Positions 8,875 to 17,694 of a stretch of DNA of 64,000 nt are shown here, in pieces. Origin of the DNA: Kutzneria sp. 744. GTDB lineage: Bacteria > Actinomycetota > Actinomycetes > Mycobacteriales > Pseudonocardiaceae. The stretch covers positions 7,065,171-7,129,170 of the forward strand of contig NZ_KK037166.1 in the NCBI RefSeq assembly GCF_000568255.1, given 5' to 3'. Numbering within the stretch: the first letter of the stretch is position 1; every line of letters begins with the position of its first letter. A program made the position numbers and the translations under genes. The notes under the pieces were generated by a model. That model was not told the DNA's origin, ran no database searches, and saw only the letters and a list, made by a program, of their open reading frames with translations.

Positions 8875-10443
8875 GTGAAATCGACCTTGGCGCTGGTCGT
8901 TGTCCTGTTGGGCTCGTTGGTCGGGGCCGTGCCGGCATCGGCCGACACACCGTCCACACCCCGCCCCGCCGCCTCCGACAAGGTGTTCACGCATCGCTGC
9001 GAGAAGTACCCGCGGTACGACTGCGGCACGATCACCGTGCCGATGGACTACTCGCGGCCGTCCGGTCTCAAACTGACCATCGCGGTGTCCCGGTTCAAGG
9101 CCACTGGCAGTGCGCGCCAGGGCGTGATCGTGTTCAACCCCGGCGGTCCCGGCGGCAGCGGTCTGTTCGACGCCGGCGCGGTGCCGGCCAGCGTGCGTGC
9201 CGCCTACGACTTCATCGGCTTCGACCCGCGCGGCGTCGGCGAGAGCAGCCCCATCAGCTGCGTCGACCCGTCCTTCTTCGCCACCCCCGCGGCCGATCCC
9301 ACGCCGGCGACCGAGGCCGCCAAGGTCCCGTTCGTCAAGCGGGCACGGTCCTATGCGGACGGTTGCGCCGCCCGCTCCGGCGCGGAGCTGCCGTACATCA
9401 ACACCGCCAACACCGCTCGCGACATCGACGAGATCCGCAAGGCCATCGGCGAGACCCGGATCTCGTACTTCGGCGTTTCGTACGGGACCTATCTCGGCGC
9501 CGTGTACGGGCAGATGTTCCCGGGCAGCGTGCGGCGGATGATGCTCGACAGCAGCGTCAACGCCGATCCCGCCTCCGTCTGGTACCAGGACAACCTCGAC
9601 CAGGACGTGGCGTTCCAGAAGCGGACCGACATCTGGTTCGACTGGATCGGGCGCTACGACAGCGTTTTCCACCTCGGTGTCGGCGGACAGGCCGTGTACG
9701 CCACCTATCTCAAGGCCCGTTCCGGGCTCGCCGCCAAGGCCGCCGGGCCGGTAGGTCCGGCCGAGCTGGACTCGATCGTCGTGAACTCCGGGTACTACGA
9801 CATCAACTGGGTCAGCAACGCCAAGGCCCTGAGCGCCTTCGTGACCAAGGGCGACGCTTCCGGTCTCGTGTCGTATACGCGGGCCAACGACCCCGCCACC
9901 GCCGACAGTGAGAACGGCAACGCCGTCTACACCGCCGTCGAGTGCAACGACGCCCGGTGGCCGCGCAGTTGGTCGGTGTGGAACCACGACAACATCGCCG
10001 TGGCCCGGCAGGCTCCTTTGGAGACTTGGTCCAACGCCTGGATGAACCTGCCCTGCGCCTTCTGGACCTCGTCGCAGTCCTCCGCCATGCGCATCACCGG
10101 CGCCGGCCTGCCGCCCATCCTGATGCTCCAGGGCACCCAGGACGCCGCCACCCCGTACCAGGGCGCGCTGCGCACCCACCAGCTCCTGCCCAGCTCGCGG
10201 ATGATCATCGAGCAGGGCGGCGGCTCCCACGGCCTGTACAACTCCCCGTGGGTCGGCAACACCTGCATCGACGGCTACGCCACCGCGTACTGGCTCAACG
10301 GCACCGTCCCCGCCGCCGACGTCAACTGCGCCGGCCACCCCCAGCCCAACCCCACGGCCTCCCGCTCGACGGCCGCCCGCTCCCTGGCCGCCCCGTCGGC
10401 TCCTTCAGCTCCATCGGCTCCGCGCACCCTCCTTCGCCCCTGA
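8875..10443 (+). CDS. secreted alpha/beta hydrolase, tripeptidyl aminopeptidase (TAP) type
   Basis: A 522-residue exported serine hydrolase. The GTG at 8875 gives a signal peptide (VKSTLALVVVLLGSLVGA, cleavage after PASA). FNPGGPGGSGLFD forms the oxyanion loop, GFDPRGVGES is the strand 4 motif, and the nucleophile Ser is in FGVSYGTYLG near residue 198. A TAP-like C-terminal domain follows with MLQGTQDAATPYQGA (acid Asp) and GGGSHGLYN (His). Relatives in Streptomyces remove N-terminal tripeptides from secreted proteins. It ends in an Ala/Pro/Ser-rich low-complexity tail. Confidence 0.88.
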   Translation: MKSTLALVVVLLGSLVGAVPASADTPSTPRPAASDKVFTHRCEKYPRYDCGTITVPMDYSRPSGLKLTIAVSRFKATGSARQGVIVFNPGGPGGSGLFDAGAVPASVRAAYDFIGFDPRGVGESSPISCVDPSFFATPAADPTPATEAAKVPFVKRARSYADGCAARSGAELPYINTANTARDIDEIRKAIGETRISYFGVSYGTYLGAVYGQMFPGSVRRMMLDSSVNADPASVWYQDNLDQDVAFQKRTDIWFDWIGRYDSVFHLGVGGQAVYATYLKARSGLAAKAAGPVGPAELDSIVVNSGYYDINWVSNAKALSAFVTKGDASGLVSYTRANDPATADSENGNAVYTAVECNDARWPRSWSVWNHDNIAVARQAPLETWSNAWMNLPCAFWTSSQSSAMRITGAGLPPILMLQGTQDAATPYQGALRTHQLLPSSRMIIEQGGGSHGLYNSPWVGNTCIDGYATAYWLNGTVPAADVNCAGHPQPNPTASRSTAARSLAAPSAPSAPSAPRTLLRP

Positions 10444-10471
10444 CCGTCACCCTTTCGGCCCAACGGTTTTT

Positions 10472-10522
10472 CCACATGTGGACCACATTCGACTCTGGGG
10501 CCCACATGTGGACCACATGTGG
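10472..10522. repeat. three copies of the palindrome CCACATGTGG
   Basis: The 10-base perfect palindrome CCACATGTGG occurs at 10472-10481, 10502-10511 and 10513-10522, with CACATGTGGACCACAT repeated directly at 10473 and 10503. The region lies between the 3' ends of two convergent genes. Copies can pair with one another into hairpins, so a bidirectional terminator or a protein-binding cluster are both possible. Confidence 0.6.
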
Positions 10523-10561
10523 CAAAACCTGGTGGCAGAGAGTGGGGGTGGTGGTGGGGAT

Positions 10562-10786
10562 TCACCAGATGGGGGTAGCCCGGGCGGGGGATTCGGGGCA
10601 GTTGACCAGGAGCACGCAGCGGAAGCAGCGCATGCCGTCGGCCGTGTCGAGGATGAGGTCGCGGTGGGCGGAGTGGGAGCAGCGGGCGGCGAGAGTGCGG
10701 CTTCCGACCTGGGTGATCTGGGCCAGGGGAAAGGCGTGCACCTGGTCGTCGTAGCGGCTGTGCCACCAGATGAACGGACCGGTCAT
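10562..10786 (-). CDS. hypothetical protein, 74 residues
   Basis: A short acidic-neutral protein: opens MTGPFIWWHSRYDDQVHAF, then LAARCSHSAHRDLILDTADG and MRCFRCVLLVNCPE. The Cys/His spacing (C-x-H, C-x2-C) suggests a small metal-binding or disulfide fold, but no family is recognised. Base use at third codon positions looks coding. It converges on the secreted hydrolase and is divergent from the AraC gene. Confidence 0.5.
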   Translation of the reverse strand: MTGPFIWWHSRYDDQVHAFPLAQITQVGSRTLAARCSHSAHRDLILDTADGMRCFRCVLLVNCPESPARATPIW

Positions 10787-10878
10787 GCCGCCGAGGCTAA
10801 AAGCACGGCGGGGCCTCGTTTCGCCATCGGGCGCACGTCACCTCGCCATCGCACGCACGGATCGCTAGCGTCACGCCT

Positions 10879-11787
10879 GTGCAGCGCAATGAGCGCCTGG
10901 AAGCCATGCAGGAAGCCGCATCGGTGGCCTTCGCGCCGCTTCGACTGACCACAGAGGACTTCGACTTCGACGGGTCTATCCGGTACGCGAGCGCGGGCGG
11001 GCTGCTGGTCGCGGACATCACCGGCAACCCGGGCGGGGTGTGGCGGCCTCAGCGGCTGATCACGTCCACCGACAGCGAGCTGTACAAGTTCTCCTTGCAC
11101 CTGAGCGGATCCTGCGCGCTGGGACAGGACGGCCGGCACGCGGCGATCAACCCCGGCGATCTCGTGGTCTACGACACGACCCGACCGTACGGCCTCGTCT
11201 ACGGCACCGCTTATCGCACGGTGGTCGTCGGCGTGCCACGGGAACGCCTGGCCGGCCAGGCATCGGCGTTGCGCCAAGCCATCGCGAGGCCGACCCGCAC
11301 CGACGGCGGCCTGCGGCGAGTGGTCGCCGGCATGCTCAACGGCCTGGCCGAGGACCTTGACGGCACGGTGGCCGAGGGCGGCACGCAGCTGGCCGACGCC
11401 TTGCTTTCCTTGCTGGGAAAGGTTTTCACCGGCGACGTCGAGCTGACGGATCCCCGAACGTCCACGCGCGAACGGGTTCTGGCCTACTGCGAGGCCAATC
11501 TCGGCGATCCCGGCCTGTCCGTGGAGAGCATCGCCCAGGCACACGGGGTTTCCGCGCGGTACCTGCACAAGGTGTTCGCCGGCACCGGCACCACCATCGC
11601 CGCCCTGATCAGAACCCGCCGCCTGCAACGGATTCGCGACGACCTGGCCGACCCGGGGCAGATGACCGTCCCGGTCGCGGTCATCGCCGCACGCTGGGGC
11701 GTGCTGGATCCGACGCACGTGAGCCGCCTGTTCCGGGCGGCCTACGGCACGTCGCCGGTGGGCTACCGGCGTCAGTTGCTGCGCTGA
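10879..11787 (+). CDS. AraC-family transcriptional regulator
   Basis: A 302-residue regulator. The N-terminal half resembles AraC-binding-like cupin domains (KFSLHLSGSC, INPGDLVVYDTTRPYGLVY); the C-terminal 100 residues are the double helix-turn-helix: LSVESIAQAHGVSARYLHKVF, then WGVLDPTHVSRLFRAAYGTSP followed by VGYRR. GTG start at 10879; ATG at 10909 is an alternative. No obvious target gene beside it; its 3' end overlaps the convergent gene by 16 bases. Confidence 0.85.
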   Translation: MQRNERLEAMQEAASVAFAPLRLTTEDFDFDGSIRYASAGGLLVADITGNPGGVWRPQRLITSTDSELYKFSLHLSGSCALGQDGRHAAINPGDLVVYDTTRPYGLVYGTAYRTVVVGVPRERLAGQASALRQAIARPTRTDGGLRRVVAGMLNGLAEDLDGTVAEGGTQLADALLSLLGKVFTGDVELTDPRTSTRERVLAYCEANLGDPGLSVESIAQAHGVSARYLHKVFAGTGTTIAALIRTRRLQRIRDDLADPGQMTVPVAVIAARWGVLDPTHVSRLFRAAYGTSPVGYRRQLLR

Positions 11788-12107
11788 ACAGGCATCCAGG
11801 CGGCGGCCTGCACTCGGGCCAGGCCGCTGCGTACGGCGGCGGCGAAGCGCTGGGCCTGCTCGAAGGGCACGCCGGTGCAGCGGAGTTCGGTGTGCTCGGC
11901 CCGGATCGACAGCGCGCCGCCGGACAGCGAATTGCCGGCCGTGGCCACGGACACGACCTCGGTCAACGGAATGTGCATGCCTTCGGCCAGCACACGGAAG
12001 TCGGTGGCCACCAGCGTGATGCCGGGGCCGGACAGAACGGCACGCACCTGCTCGGTCGGACCGAGCCGGTCGGTGAACTCGGCGGAAAGCTCAATGGTGT
12101 CGGCCAT
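11772..12107 (-). CDS. hypothetical protein with PH-like fold features
   Basis: A 111-residue soluble protein alternating beta strands: EQVRAVLSGPGITLVATDFRVLAEG, IPLTEVVSVAT, LSIRAEHTELRCTGVPFEQAQRF, AAAVRSGLARV. The strand-rich run ending in one helix is PH-like. No signal peptide. Start ATG at 12107. Function not recognised; it is convergent with the AraC gene. Confidence 0.55.
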   Translation of the reverse strand: MADTIELSAEFTDRLGPTEQVRAVLSGPGITLVATDFRVLAEGMHIPLTEVVSVATAGNSLSGGALSIRAEHTELRCTGVPFEQAQRFAAAVRSGLARVQAAAWMPVQRSN

Positions 12108-12154
12108 CGGCCCAGGATCCGGTGGCGGGCGGCGATCGTCACTAGCCTGTTGGA

Positions 12155-12253
12155 GTGAGCGCCTCGGTCACACGCCGTGAGATCGTGAAGCCGAACTTCA
12201 AGAACCGTGCAGAAATTATTAATAGAGGTTCGCAGTCGACCGAGGTTAGCTGA
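12155..12253 (+). CDS. possible 32-residue small open frame
   Basis: GTG at 12155 preceded by TTGGAG opens a short frame (SASVTRREIVKPNFKNRAE and on) that stops at 12253, five bases before the rarD start. The second half is AT-rich (AGAAATTATTAATAG), unlike coding DNA here. It may be a real small gene, a leader peptide for rarD, or chance. Confidence 0.2.
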   Translation: MSASVTRREIVKPNFKNRAEIINRGSQSTEVS

Positions 12254-12257
12254 CTGC

Positions 12258-13196
12258 GTGGTCACATCCCGGTCAACTCAGGTCGAAACGCCCATCACCG
12301 CCGACCGGTCCCGGGAGGGCCTGTGGCTCGCGATCGCCGCGTACGGCATGTGGGGCGTGTTCCCGCTCTACTTCCCGCTGCTCGAACCGGCCGGCGCGGT
12401 CGAGATCCTGGCCCAGCGCATCGTCTGGTCGCTGGCCCTGATCCTCGTGATCCTGCTGATTCGCCGCCGTTGGGCGTGGGCCGGCCGGCTCCTGCGCCAA
12501 CCCCGCCAGCTCGGCATGCTGTCGCTGGCCGCGGTGATGATCGCGGTCAACTGGGGCACCTACATCTACGGCGTGAACTCCGGCGACGTGGTGGAGACCT
12601 CGCTCGGCTACTTCATCAACCCGCTGCTGACGATCGCGCTCGGCGTGGTGGTGCTGCGTGAGCGGCTCGGGGCGGCCCAGTGGATCGCGGTCGGCATCGG
12701 CCTGGTCGCCGTGCTGGTGCTCACGTTCGGTTACGGCCGGCCGCCGTGGATCGCCCTCGTCCTGGCCGTCGCCTTCGCGATCTACGGCTTCGTCAAGAAG
12801 CAGGTCAACCTGCCCGCGCTCGAAGGCCTGGCGGCCGAGACGGCGGTGCTGACCGTGCCGGCGCTGGTGTACCTGGTCGTGCTGGAGGCGATCGGCGTCG
12901 GCACGTTCCTCGGTCATGGCGCCGGCCACTCGCTGCTGCTCGTCCTGACCGGTCTGCTCACGGTCGTCCCGCTCGTCTGCTTCGGCGCGTCGGCCACCCG
13001 GCTGCCGCTGTCGACGCTGGGCCTGGTGCAGTACCTGGGTCCGGTGCTCCAGTTCCTGGTCGGTGTGGTGATCAACCACGAGCAGATGACCGTGACCCGG
13101 TGGGTCGGATTCGGCCTGGTCTGGCTGGCGCTGGCCGTCCTCATGGCGGACGCCGTCCGGCGGTTGTACGATGTGCGTCGTACCAATGTGCGGTGA
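12258..13196 (+). CDS. rarD: RarD-type EamA family permease
   Basis: A 312-residue inner-membrane drug/metabolite transporter with ten predicted helices in two EamA repeats. GLWLAIAAYGMWGVFPLYF and VEILAQRIVWSLAL at the start are RarD signatures; NWGTYIYGVNSGDVVETSLGY and FINPLLTIALGVV follow, and the second repeat ends LPLSTLGLVQYLGPVLQFL. GTG at 12258 chosen because similarity begins close by; the frame continues upstream without support. RarD substrates are not firmly known. Confidence 0.88.
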   Translation: MVTSRSTQVETPITADRSREGLWLAIAAYGMWGVFPLYFPLLEPAGAVEILAQRIVWSLALILVILLIRRRWAWAGRLLRQPRQLGMLSLAAVMIAVNWGTYIYGVNSGDVVETSLGYFINPLLTIALGVVVLRERLGAAQWIAVGIGLVAVLVLTFGYGRPPWIALVLAVAFAIYGFVKKQVNLPALEGLAAETAVLTVPALVYLVVLEAIGVGTFLGHGAGHSLLLVLTGLLTVVPLVCFGASATRLPLSTLGLVQYLGPVLQFLVGVVINHEQMTVTRWVGFGLVWLALAVLMADAVRRLYDVRRTNVR

Positions 13197-13220
13197 CGGT
13201 CGTGCCAACGGGAGGTCGGC

Positions 13221-14054
13221 GTGGAGCTGGGTCGGGTAGGCATCTGGAACCGGGTGGTCGCGGAGGGGCGGCCGGACTCGGCCGAGGCCGCCGCCGAGCT
13301 GGAGGAGCTCGGGTACGGCGCGGTGTGGATCGGCGGCAGCCCGCCGGTGTCCATGGCCGAGAACGTGCTCGCCGCCACCGAACGGATCGTCGTCGGCACG
13401 TCCATCCTCAACATCTGGCAGCACGAGCCGGCCGACGTGGCGGCGCAGTCCCAGGCCGCCAACGAGAAGTACAACGACCGCTTCGTGCTGGGCCTCGGCG
13501 CCAGCCACGGGCCGGCGGTGGCCAACTACGCCAAGCCGCTGTCCAAGATGCGCGAGTTCCTGGCCGGCCTGGAGGCGGCCGGGCACCCCAGGGAGAAGCG
13601 CGTGCTGGCGGCCCTCGGGCCGAAGATGCTGGAGCTGTCGGCCACTGAAGCCGCCGGGGCCGTGCCGTACCTGACCACGCCCGAGCACACCGCCCGGGCC
13701 CGCGACATTCTCGGCGCCGGTCCCCTGCTGGTGCCCGAGCTGAAGGTGGCGCTGACCAACGACCCGGCCGAGGGTCGCGAGATCGCCCGCGAGCACCTGT
13801 CGATCTATCTGAAGCTGCCGAACTACGTGAACAACCTGCGCACCCTCGGCTTCGACGAGGCCGACCTCACCGACGGTGGCAGCGACCGGTTCGTGAACGG
13901 GACCGTGGCCATCGGCGACGAGAACGTCGTCGACGAGTGGGTGCAGCGGCACCTCGACGCCGGCGCCGACCACGTGGCCATCCAGGTGCTCAACGACCCG
14001 CTGCCGCGCGCCGAGTGGCGAGCCTTGGCCGGGTTGACCGAGGGTCGTCCCTGA
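13221..14054 (+). CDS. F420-dependent LLM-class oxidoreductase
   Basis: A 277-residue luciferase-like (beta/alpha)8 enzyme. ELGYGAVWIGGSPP, ERIVVGTSILNIWQHEP and RFVLGLGASHGPAV follow the LLM pattern of strand-end residues that hold the deazaflavin; the C-terminal part matches the TIGR03620-like group (YLKLPNYVNNLRTLGFDEADL and GADHVAIQVL). Cytoplasmic; substrate unknown. GTG start with GGGAGG upstream. It lies 24 bases after rarD and may share its transcript. Confidence 0.8.
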   Translation: MELGRVGIWNRVVAEGRPDSAEAAAELEELGYGAVWIGGSPPVSMAENVLAATERIVVGTSILNIWQHEPADVAAQSQAANEKYNDRFVLGLGASHGPAVANYAKPLSKMREFLAGLEAAGHPREKRVLAALGPKMLELSATEAAGAVPYLTTPEHTARARDILGAGPLLVPELKVALTNDPAEGREIAREHLSIYLKLPNYVNNLRTLGFDEADLTDGGSDRFVNGTVAIGDENVVDEWVQRHLDAGADHVAIQVLNDPLPRAEWRALAGLTEGRP

Positions 14055-14092
14055 CACACGGGCGATCCGCGCTGGTCAGGCCGCACACTGAT

Positions 14093-14245
14093 GCGAGGCC
14101 CCGCCGATGCTTCGCCCGGTTGGCGGATTTCGGCCGCCGCCACCTGACGCGCGCACCCACCTGGGCCGATGCGGCGGGCTAAATCCGGCAAGGGCGAGGC
14201 GTCGGCTACCCGGGGGCCGAGCCGCGACGCCGAAGGCGGCGCCAT
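14093..14245. repeat. long-hairpin intergenic element, copy 2
   Basis: Arms at 14103-14141 and 14171-14206 are near-complementary over more than 30 bases (GCCGATGCTTCGCCC pairs with GGGCGAGGCGTCGGC; GCGGATTT pairs with AAATCCGGC). The loop contains ACGCGCGCAC, also present in the loop of copy 1, and the 27-base tail at 14219-14245 is identical to 1771-1797. The element separates the LLM gene from the methionine-salvage operon. Confidence 0.7.
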
Positions 14246-14345
14246 GTCACTGTCAAGTGTTCTCGTCCACTGGAAGACGGCTAACGCCCGGGCGGGTGAG
14301 CATGCAGACTGGGGACTGCTCTGCCCACCGTCGGCTGGAGGACCA

Positions 14346-15895
14346 TTGGAGCGGACACTGGCCTGGGACGGGGCCGCCGTCGTGGCCGTGGACCAGTGCG
14401 CGCTGCCGCACGAGCGGACCGTGCTACGCCTGACGACACCGGACGAGGTCATCGACGCGATCAAGCGCCTGGCCATTCGCGGGGCACCCGCGATCGGGGT
14501 GGCCGGGGCGCTGGCGGTCGCGCTGTCGGCACAGCTCAGCGACGGCGACGAGCAGGCCCGTTGAGGACGCCGAGCGCAGCACGCCCCGGACCGACCGCGG
14601 TGAACCTGAGCTGGGCGGTGCGCAGAGTCCTGACAAAACTGCCCGGCGGCGCGGGGCGTGCTGGACGAGGCCTCGCGATGCTGGAGGAGGACGAGCAGAC
14701 CAATCGCGCCATGGCCGCCCGCGCCGCCGATGCCGTGCTCGGGCTCACGAGCCGGCGCCCGCTGCGGATCCTGACCCACTGCAACACCGGGGCCCTGGCC
14801 GCGGTGGCGGTGGGCACGGCTTTGGGCGGTATCAAGGAATTGGCCGAGCGTGGACTGGTCGAGTCCGTGCTCGCCGGCGAGACGCGGCCGTTGCTGCAAG
14901 GCGCACGGCTGACGGCGTGGGAGCTGACGCAGGCGGGGATTCCGTTCCGGCTGTGCGTCGACTCCGCCGGTCCCGCGGCCATCGCCGCCGGCCTGGTCGA
15001 CGTGGTGATGGTCGGCGCGGATCGGATCACCGCCAACGGCGACGTGGCCAACAAGGTCGGCACCTACTCGCTGGCCGTTGCCGCGCACCGCAGCGGGATT
15101 CCCTTTGTCGTCGTCGCCCCTGAGTCCACTGTGGACGTGTCCATTGCCGACGGTTCACAGATCGTCATCGAGCAGCGGCACGCCGACGAGGTGATCGCCT
15201 TCCACGGGCACCCGGTGGCGCCGGCGGAGACGCCGGTGTTCAACCCGGCCTTCGACGTCACGCCGAACGACCTCGTGACGGCGATCGTCACCGAGGACCG
15301 CGTGTGGCCGCAGCGGCCGGCCGGGCATCTGGCCGAGGTCGCGCGGGGCCTGTACCAGCGCGGTTGGCTGGACGGCACCGCCGGCAACCTGTCCGTGCGC
15401 ATCGGGGCCCAGGCGCTGATCACGGCCAGCGGGCGCAGCAAAGGCGAGCTCACCAACGCCGATGTGGTGCTGGTGGAGGCGGAGACCGGGGTGCGGATCT
15501 CGGGCCCCAAGCCGTCGGCCGAGACGTCCATCCACGCCGCGATCTACCAGGCATTCCCGGACTGCGGCGCGGTTGTGCACGCACACCCGCCGTATGCCAC
15601 TGCTGTCGCGGCCAAGGCCATGGCGGCCGGGCAGGACTCCGTGCGCTTCACCGACTTCGAGATCATCAAGGGCTTCGGCGTCGCCGACCCGAGCGCGCTG
15701 GACGTGCCCGTCTTCACCAACTGGTCGGACGTGCCCCGCATCGCCGCCGAAGTGGGCAAGCGTCTCGACGGATCGGTGCCCGTGCTGCTGATCGGCCATC
15801 ACGGCGTCACAGCCTGGGGACCTACGCTGGAGATCGCCCGCAACCGCGTGGAGTGCATCGAGGCCCTCTGCCGGCTGCACCTGCTCACGAACTAG
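14346..15895 (+). pseudogene. MtnA-MtnB fusion (methylthioribose-1-P isomerase / methylthioribulose-1-P dehydratase), frameshifted
   Basis: Two consecutive methionine-salvage enzymes in one gene. TTG at 14346 after GGAGG starts ERTLAWDGAAVVAVDQ, the MtnA opening; RGAPAIGVAGALAVAL carries the substrate loop. The frame stops at 14564 after DEQAR, and the rest (PTAVNLSWAVRRVL, the catalytic Cys in THCNTGALA, the catalytic Asp in VGADRITANGDVANKVGTY) continues in another frame. MtnB follows from about 15325: TAGNLSVR, ITASGRSKGEL, PSAETSIH, metal His in VVHAHPP and IGHHGVTAWG. A net one-base loss between about 14540 and 14590 restores a full-length fusion. Upstream, a hairpin at 14294-14326 precedes the ribosome site. 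Either a sequencing error or a recent pseudogene. Confidence 0.85.
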
Positions 15896-15905
15896 GAGAA
15901 TCCTG

Positions 15906-16469
15906 ATGACGCTGTTGCAGGTCATGGCCGACGGCGACCGCGACGAGGTGTTGCTGCGCACCACCGACCTCGCGACCATCGCCGCCGAGCTGGCGCCGTT
16001 CGACATCACCCTGGAGCAGTGGGACACCGTCGAGCTGTCCGACAGCGCCGGGCAGGACGAGGTCCTGGAGGCGTACAGGGCGGACGTGGAGAAGGTGTCC
16101 AAGGAGGGCGACTTCCGGCTGGTCGACGTCGTCCGGATGAAGCCGTCGGACGACCCGGAGTGGAAGGCGTTGGCCAAGGGCGCCAGGGAGAAGTTCCTCA
16201 ACGAGCACACCCACGACGAGGACGAGGTCCGCTTTTTCGTCGAGGGCAAGGGCTGCTTCTACCTGCACCTGGACGGCAAGGTGTACGCCGTGGTGTGCGA
16301 GCGCGGCGACCTGATGTCGGTGCCGGCCGGCACCACGCACTGGTTCGACATGGGCTCGAACCCGGAGTTCTGCGCCATCCGGTTCTTCCAGGAGGAGGAC
16401 GGCTGGGTCGCCGGCTTCACCGGTGACGGCATCTCCACGCGCATGCCGACCCTGGACGAGCTGGTGTGA
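15906..16469 (+). CDS. mtnD: acireductone dioxygenase
   Basis: A 187-residue cupin enzyme that cleaves the acireductone intermediate with O2, giving the keto acid precursor of methionine (Fe form) or an off-pathway product (Ni form). The metal site is visible: EHTHDEDEVRFF supplies His, His and Glu, and AGTTHWFDMG the last His. Length fits the family. It begins ten bases after the mtnA-mtnB gene, with AGGAG before the ATG, and overlaps mtnC by GTGA. Confidence 0.92.
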   Translation: MTLLQVMADGDRDEVLLRTTDLATIAAELAPFDITLEQWDTVELSDSAGQDEVLEAYRADVEKVSKEGDFRLVDVVRMKPSDDPEWKALAKGAREKFLNEHTHDEDEVRFFVEGKGCFYLHLDGKVYAVVCERGDLMSVPAGTTHWFDMGSNPEFCAIRFFQEEDGWVAGFTGDGISTRMPTLDELV

Positions 16470-16987
16470 TCGTCACCGACATCGAGGGCACCACCAGCTC
16501 CATCGCCCACGTGCACGACGTGCTGTTCCCGTACTCGCGGGCGCGCATCTCCTCGTGGGTGCGGCGCCCCGAGGCGGCGGCCGTCGTGCGTGAGGTGGCG
16601 GCCGACCCGGACGAGGCGGCCTCCGTGCTGGTCGGGTGGATCGACGCCGACGTCAAGGCCACGCCGCTGAAGACGTTGCAGGGCTTGATCTGGGCCGAGG
16701 GTTACGCGTCGGGGGAGCTCACCGCGCACGTGTACGACGACGTGCCGCCGGTGCTCGCGCGGTGGTCGGCGGCCGGGGTGCCGGTGTACGTGTACTCGTC
16801 GGGATCCGAGCTGGCGCAACGGTTGTGGTTCCGGCACACCCAGCACGGGGACCTGTTGGGGCACTTCGCCGGGCACTTCGACACCGTGACCGCCGGCCCG
16901 AAGCGCGAAGTCGCTTCGTACGAGGCGATCGCCGGCAAGATCGGCGTCGCGCCGGGGGAGCTGACGTTCCTGTCTGGCTCCTGTTAG
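16466..16987 (+). pseudogene. mtnC: enolase-phosphatase E1 (MtnC), 3' end lost
   Basis: HAD-superfamily enzyme that enolises and dephosphorylates diketo-5-methylthiopentyl-1-phosphate. Present: catalytic IVTDIEGTTSSIAHV, KTLQGLIWAEGY, VPVYVYSSGS and GAxFDTVTAGPKRE-like HFDTVTAGPKRE. After GELTFLS, where the family continues with an Asp and the last helix, the sequence changes to anomalous stretch B and stops (GSC then TAG). About 50 residues are missing. GTG start overlaps mtnD by four bases, so the gene was translationally coupled. Confidence 0.85.
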
Positions 16988-17694
16988 GCCGAGTTGTGCC
17001 CTTTTCGATTTCACCATATAGGAATAAGACCCACAGCTACGCATCAAGGCACGTTCTTAGATACTCCTAGCTTTGTCTCAGAGATTAAGCCTTTTTAGGA
17101 GCAACGCCAACCCGAGCGGGCGTTGACTTATGTCGAGATGTTCGACTGAAGGTTCGAATCCCTGTGATATAAGTTGAGTGATACGCGGGCCGGACTCAGA
17201 CAATTAGCGTCGAGGTGAAATAAGTAAATCTCCAACCGTTTGTAAGGCATTACTGGCGCCAGATGCCGTATGGCCGCGCAGACGCTATCGCAAGGTGAGA
17301 GCCTTGAAACGTGCCGCGCCCGCATCACCAGGCGTGCGGAGACTTTAAAGTCGTTCTTGTGTGGAAAATCTGACTTGCAGTTCATTGAAGATGGGTAGCA
17401 CCTAGCGTCCAGTGCTGTTATCCGCTGTATCAGCGGAAGGCGATTCTCTCTATCAGGGCACTCTACTCGACCGGAGCCCGCCACGCAGACGCGATGGTAA
17501 CGCTAGAGTTGATGATAGTGGCGTCTGCCCTCCGTCTAAGATTTCGTCTCAGTGCAGACTAAGTGGCATATAGATTGCCACCCTTAGGTAAACTCGGAAG
17601 CGCGCCCGTTGGCAAAACCGGCGTAACTGGCGATATCGTCCGCATTGCGATGAGTCACGCTCTCCGGCAGTGCGAGTTACAGGTTCGGGCAGCG
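16976..17694. other. compositionally anomalous non-coding stretch B
   Basis: About 719 bases of near-even base composition with no coding signal, replacing the end of mtnC and running up to the fadB stop codon. Short frames inside it match nothing. GGTTCGAATCC at 17151 resembles a tRNA T-loop but lacks pairing stems. No terminal repeats or transposase remnants. It has the same character as the stretches at 3509, 22319 and 29506. Confidence 0.7.

Noticed and set aside
12273..14057. 594-codon minus-strand frame opposite rarD and the LLM gene
   Set aside because: His/Gln/Arg-rich text typical of the antisense of high-GC genes; both plus-strand genes are well supported.
14246..14345. SAM riboswitch upstream of mtnA-mtnB
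   Set aside because: The 100-base leader has a hairpin (14294-14326) but none of the conserved core sequences of SAM riboswitch classes that I can recognise.
17151..17162. GGTTCGAATCC resembling a tRNA T-loop
   Set aside because: The flanking bases do not form the T-stem, and no acceptor, D or anticodon arms can be placed around it. It lies inside random-like stretch B.
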